The position numbers were made by a program, and so were the translations under genes. Shown in pieces: positions 4,905 to 6,857 of a stretch of 6,857 bases of DNA; position 1 is the first letter of the stretch, and each line of letters opens with the position of its first letter. The stretch is taken from the NCBI GenBank assembly GCA_028372485.1, contig JAOMYS010000052.1:1-6857 (forward strand), given 5' to 3'. The stretch is from Rickettsiaceae bacterium (lineage in GTDB: Bacteria; Pseudomonadota; Alphaproteobacteria; Rickettsiales; Rickettsiaceae). The notes beneath the pieces were generated by a model. It saw nothing but the letters and a program-made list of their open reading frames with translations. It made no database searches and was not told the origin of the DNA.

Positions 4905-5462
4905 TTACTCTTCTGTTTTTACGGATTGTGCCTTTTGTTTTTGTTGTGTCAGTTCTACTGAGTATATAGTCCCAGCTATAATGGATGCATATAGCATTTT
5001 AAATGCTAACTCCTTGTATAAAATACTGATTGTTTTACTCATAGTAAAAATATCAAATGCCACATAATAGCTACTCATAATAAATCCATCTGCTAATGCC
5101 GAGATAGCCAGTGAGGCAAAAAGGGCTAGGGAAAATTGATAAGTATTTTTAAAGAAGTTAGTTAGGTAAATTGATAGAGAACCAGTAATTGCTAAGGATG
5201 CTATAGAAGCTATAGTTATTTTTATAATAGTTGTATCGCTTACCCCCATTATAAAATAGAGCGGTATACTAAAACTAATACCTGTTAATAATACTTTATA
5301 AGCATCATTAACCCTATATTGCAATAGATATATATTTGTAACAACGAGTATCCCTGTAAATATTGCTGCGCATTGATAAATGGCTGTTTTTTGATTTATC
5401 ACAAAACACAGTGATGCAATTATTGAGGTATATATTAAATTCAGTGTATTTGTTTTAGTCAT
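4905..5462 (-). CDS. Multi-pass inner-membrane protein, possibly VUT/YhhQ-like
   Basis: The 185-residue protein has about six hydrophobic segments (roughly 8-22, 31-48, 56-73, 79-101, 110-140, 151-170) and a charged cytoplasmic tail (172-185, rich in Gln, Lys and Glu). I do not recognise it firmly. The segment SLAISALADGFIMSSYYVAF, followed by ISILYKELAFKMLYASIIAG, has the order of conserved features of VUT-family queuosine-precursor transporters (Ser-rich turn, Asp, aromatic helix, Lys-containing last helix), but it is shorter than usual and lacks other hallmarks I would expect. The gene overlaps the BI-1-family gene by 8 nt (ATGACTAA) with GGAG upstream inside that gene, so the two are translationally coupled and may work in the same membrane. 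gapR follows after 7 nt. The membrane location is secure; the substrate is not. Confidence 0.65.
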   Translation of the reverse strand: MTKTNTLNLIYTSIIASLCFVINQKTAIYQCAAIFTGILVVTNIYLLQYRVNDAYKVLLTGISFSIPLYFIMGVSDTTIIKITIASIASLAITGSLSIYLTNFFKNTYQFSLALFASLAISALADGFIMSSYYVAFDIFTMSKTISILYKELAFKMLYASIIAGTIYSVELTQQKQKAQSVKTEE

Positions 5463-6186
5463 TTTTTCTTACTCCAAAAAATCTAAGTAGGTATATAAAC
5501 AAATTGATAAAGTCTAGGTACAGTGTAAAGGCAGCCATTATCCCTAGCTTACTATTTGTGTCAGCTCCTTGGTAATACATAGCTTTTAGTTTCTGCGTAT
5601 CATAAGCAACAAGCCCTGTAAATATTCCAACTCCTATAAAAGATAGCGCAAATTCTACTGCAGGACTTTGCAGCATTATATTTACAAGTGACGCTATGAT
5701 TAAGCCAATTAGTCCCATATATAGAAAAGAACCCATAGAGGTTAGATCTTTTTCTGTAGAATATCCATATAGGCTCATACCACCAAACATGCTAGAGCAA
5801 ATAAAGAACGTCTTTGCAATCGATGCTCCAGTATACATAAAGCCAAGAGATGAAAGACTCATTCCCATCAGAGTAGCAAACACCCAGAATAATGTCTGAG
5901 CATTCTGGTAGGTTATTCTATTATAGCCAAATGCAAAATACAGAGATATACCAAGAGGAGCAAAACTAATAAGCCAGCCAAGTGGAGTCATGCCAGTTAC
6001 GTATCCCATCTCCATATTAAACATCAAGCTAGTTAAAGCGGGAATGGAAAATACCGCAAATGCAGAAATTGCAGTAACAGCCAGCGCTCCGCTCATTAGC
6101 TGGTATATTCTTAAGAAATACTTACGCAGTCCATCATCATATGCTCTATTAGTTTTGGTAAAAGTAGCATTTCTGTAATCAATCAT
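5455..6186 (-). CDS. Bax inhibitor-1/YccA family integral membrane protein
   Basis: The 243-residue protein has seven hydrophobic segments (about 31-53, 68-88, 97-117, 123-141, 152-171, 176-196, 218-236) preceded by a charged cytoplasmic N-terminus. The family signatures are clear: LRIYQLMSGALAVTAISAF at the first helix, CSSMFGGMSLYGYSTEKDLT (130-149), AYDTQKLK (194-201) and LYLDFINLFIYLLRFFG near the C-terminus. Asp196 and Asp225 probably correspond to the paired aspartates of the pH-sensitive calcium leak channel YetJ. Bacterial members modulate ion leak or the FtsH protease (YccA). In alphaproteobacteria this gene is usually chromosomal. AGAGGA lies 4 nt before the ATG. The downstream membrane-protein gene overlaps its last 8 nt. 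Family assignment is firm, precise physiology not. Confidence 0.92.
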   Translation of the reverse strand: MIDYRNATFTKTNRAYDDGLRKYFLRIYQLMSGALAVTAISAFAVFSIPALTSLMFNMEMGYVTGMTPLGWLISFAPLGISLYFAFGYNRITYQNAQTLFWVFATLMGMSLSSLGFMYTGASIAKTFFICSSMFGGMSLYGYSTEKDLTSMGSFLYMGLIGLIIASLVNIMLQSPAVEFALSFIGVGIFTGLVAYDTQKLKAMYYQGADTNSKLGIMAAFTLYLDFINLFIYLLRFFGVRKND

Positions 6187-6203
6187 ATAATCCTCTTGTG
6201 TAC

Positions 6204-6235
6204 ATTGTATAGATACAATCTATAATAATTGTAAA
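6204..6235 (-). promoter_or_regulatory. Possible BI-1 promoter with an operator-like palindrome
   Basis: A 7-bp inverted repeat with a 2-bp centre, ATTGTAT-AG-ATACAAT (6204-6219), lies between the cold-shock gene and the BI-1 Shine-Dalgarno. On the minus strand a -35-like TTTACA (6235-6230), an 18-bp spacer and TATACA (6211-6206) could form a promoter whose -10 sits in the palindrome. No U-run follows it, so it is more likely an operator than a terminator. The promoter match is moderate. Confidence 0.35.
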
Positions 6236-6423
6236 TCAATGGCAGATGATTTGCCATGTTTAGTTTGAAGTTCATATTTAATAGCTTGATCATTATTAAG
6301 ATTTGTGTAACCAGCTTTTTCTACTTCGCTGATATGTACAAATACATCATCGCCACCAGTTTCTTGCTCAATAAATCCATAACCCTTGGCGACATCAAAC
6401 CATTTTACTTTTCCTGTATTCAT
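6220..6423 (-). CDS. CspA-family cold-shock protein
   Basis: This 67-residue protein is a single cold-shock domain of normal length. It begins MNTGKVKWFD and carries RNP1 as KGYGFIEQ (13-20) and RNP2 as VFVHIS (27-32), with the aromatic residues Trp8, Phe9, Tyr15, Phe17, Phe28 and His30 that stack on single-stranded nucleic acid. Such proteins bind RNA or ssDNA and melt structure, and may or may not be cold-inducible. The long structured leader of classical cold-inducible cspA genes is absent: only 31 nt separate it from the HU stop codon, so it probably rides on the HU transcript. The Shine-Dalgarno is a modest AAAG. The C-terminus is slightly short with a KHGKSSAIDLQLL ending. Confidence 0.93.
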   Translation of the reverse strand: MNTGKVKWFDVAKGYGFIEQETGGDDVFVHISEVEKAGYTNLNNDQAIKYELQTKHGKSSAIDLQLL

Positions 6424-6454
6424 AATCTTTATATCTTGTTTTTTTGTTGTTAAT

Positions 6455-6733
6455 TTATTTGGAATTCACGGCATCTTTCAGCTTTTGACCAGTTTTAAAC
6501 TTTGGTTGATTATAAGCTTTGATCTGTATGGTCTCACCAGTCTTTGGATTGCGCCCAGGTCTTGATGCCATTTTAGATATGCTAAAGTTACCAAAGCCTA
6601 CAAGGCTTACCTCGTCACCTCCTGCCAGTGCTGATGTTACGCTAGAGGTAAACATGTCGATAGCTTTATTTGCCTCATCCTGAGTGATGCTATGCTGAGT
6701 TGCTACGTGCTTTACAAATTCTCCTTTGTTCAT
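6455..6733 (-). CDS. hup: HU-family nucleoid DNA-binding protein
   Basis: The product is 92 residues, the normal HU/IHF length. Two N-terminal helices (3-38) are followed by the VSLVGFGNFSI beta segment (42-52) and the DNA-clamping arm with RPGRNPKTGE (58-67), including the intercalating Pro63. The end is PKFKTGQKLKDAVNSK. HU bends and compacts DNA as a dimer and assists replication and recombination. The frame stays open upstream to 6853, but residues before Met41 of that reading are Asn-rich and unlike HU, and they overlap the promoter. The ATG at 6733 has AGG 9 nt upstream and gives the standard start MNKGEFVKHV. The sequence cannot tell HU-alpha, HU-beta or a plasmid homologue apart. The cold-shock gene follows 31 nt later. 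Confidence 0.92.
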   Translation of the reverse strand: MNKGEFVKHVATQHSITQDEANKAIDMFTSSVTSALAGGDEVSLVGFGNFSISKMASRPGRNPKTGETIQIKAYNQPKFKTGQKLKDAVNSK

Positions 6734-6824
6734 GATCTTGTACCTATTTTTGTTATTATTAATATTAAAATTGTTGTTTTTAATACACCTAATTCTAATC
6801 TGCCTTCGACTTGTTTTTGAGTAT

Positions 6825-6853
6825 ATTATACTTGCCATTAGTCTTTGCCTCAA
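6825..6853 (-). promoter_or_regulatory. Strong promoter of the HU (and probably cold-shock) gene
   Basis: On the minus strand -35 TTGAGG (6853-6848), a 17-bp spacer and a perfect -10 TATAAT (6830-6825) predict a start near 6818 and a leader of about 85 nt before the HU ATG. The leader is extremely A-rich and shows no strong hairpin. With no terminator after the HU gene, this promoter probably drives the cold-shock gene and perhaps the operon beyond. Confidence 0.65.
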
Positions 6854-6857
6854 TCCA

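Noticed and set aside
6734..6853. N-terminal 40-residue extension of the HU protein
   Set aside because: The extension covers the promoter, has no HU similarity and is Asn-rich from A-rich leader DNA; the ATG at 6733 gives the standard length.
1..6857. tRNA, rRNA or toxin-antitoxin genes
   Set aside because: No cloverleaf or rRNA-like segment was recognised, and the RHH protein pairs with ParA and not with a toxin.

Overview
The window is AT-rich (roughly two thirds A+T by eye) and every gene I support reads on the minus strand. A GapR/DUF2312 protein, a lineage marker of Alphaproteobacteria, together with the low GC and a plasmid set of a winged-helix DnaA-like initiator plus ParA, points to a Rickettsiales-type (possibly Holosporales-type) intracellular alphaproteobacterium. 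This placement is inference; no rRNA or other phylogenetic marker is present.

Left half (1-3476), plasmid maintenance module. Described in transcription order, from high to low coordinates, it holds a small serine recombinase (2895-3476) with a good promoter and a res-like array upstream; a short ParA ATPase (2073-2747) overlapping a ribbon-helix-helix protein (1799-2080), which together look like a type Ib partition pair; a protein with two tandem HTH units (1198-1707); and the first 327 codons of a replication-initiator-like protein (1-982) that runs off the window. The spacers are dense in repeats. 2766-2891 holds palindromes and direct repeats that look like a centromere/operator, related words recur at 1763-1803, and the leader of the rep gene has DnaA-box-like sites and a possible counter-transcribed RNA with its own terminator.

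Middle (3477-3828), a 352-bp stretch without a credible gene. It contains the recombinase promoter and TGTCC half-sites, two identical 10-bp repeats next to a TGTCAG tip, and several copies of AGTTCG in both orientations. It looks like a recombination or insertion scar and divides the plasmid-like half from the other half.

Right half (3829-6857), a compact gene string resembling a chromosomal stress/nucleoid cluster: HU-family protein (6455-6733), cold-shock protein (6220-6423), Bax-inhibitor-1/YccA membrane protein (5455-6186), an unidentified multi-pass membrane protein (4905-5462), GapR (4661-4897) and a DUF1186-like SEC-C protein (3829-4656). The last four are joined by overlaps or gaps of 4-7 nt and are almost certainly one operon. 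A strong promoter with a perfect TATAAT lies in front of the HU gene.

Taken together, this is either a plasmid that carries its own nucleoid/stress operon, or a chromosomal locus next to an integrated plasmid backbone. The sequence alone does not decide between them. The least described pieces are the partition-site array, the putative antisense RNA at the rep leader, the tandem-HTH protein and the 185-residue membrane protein.
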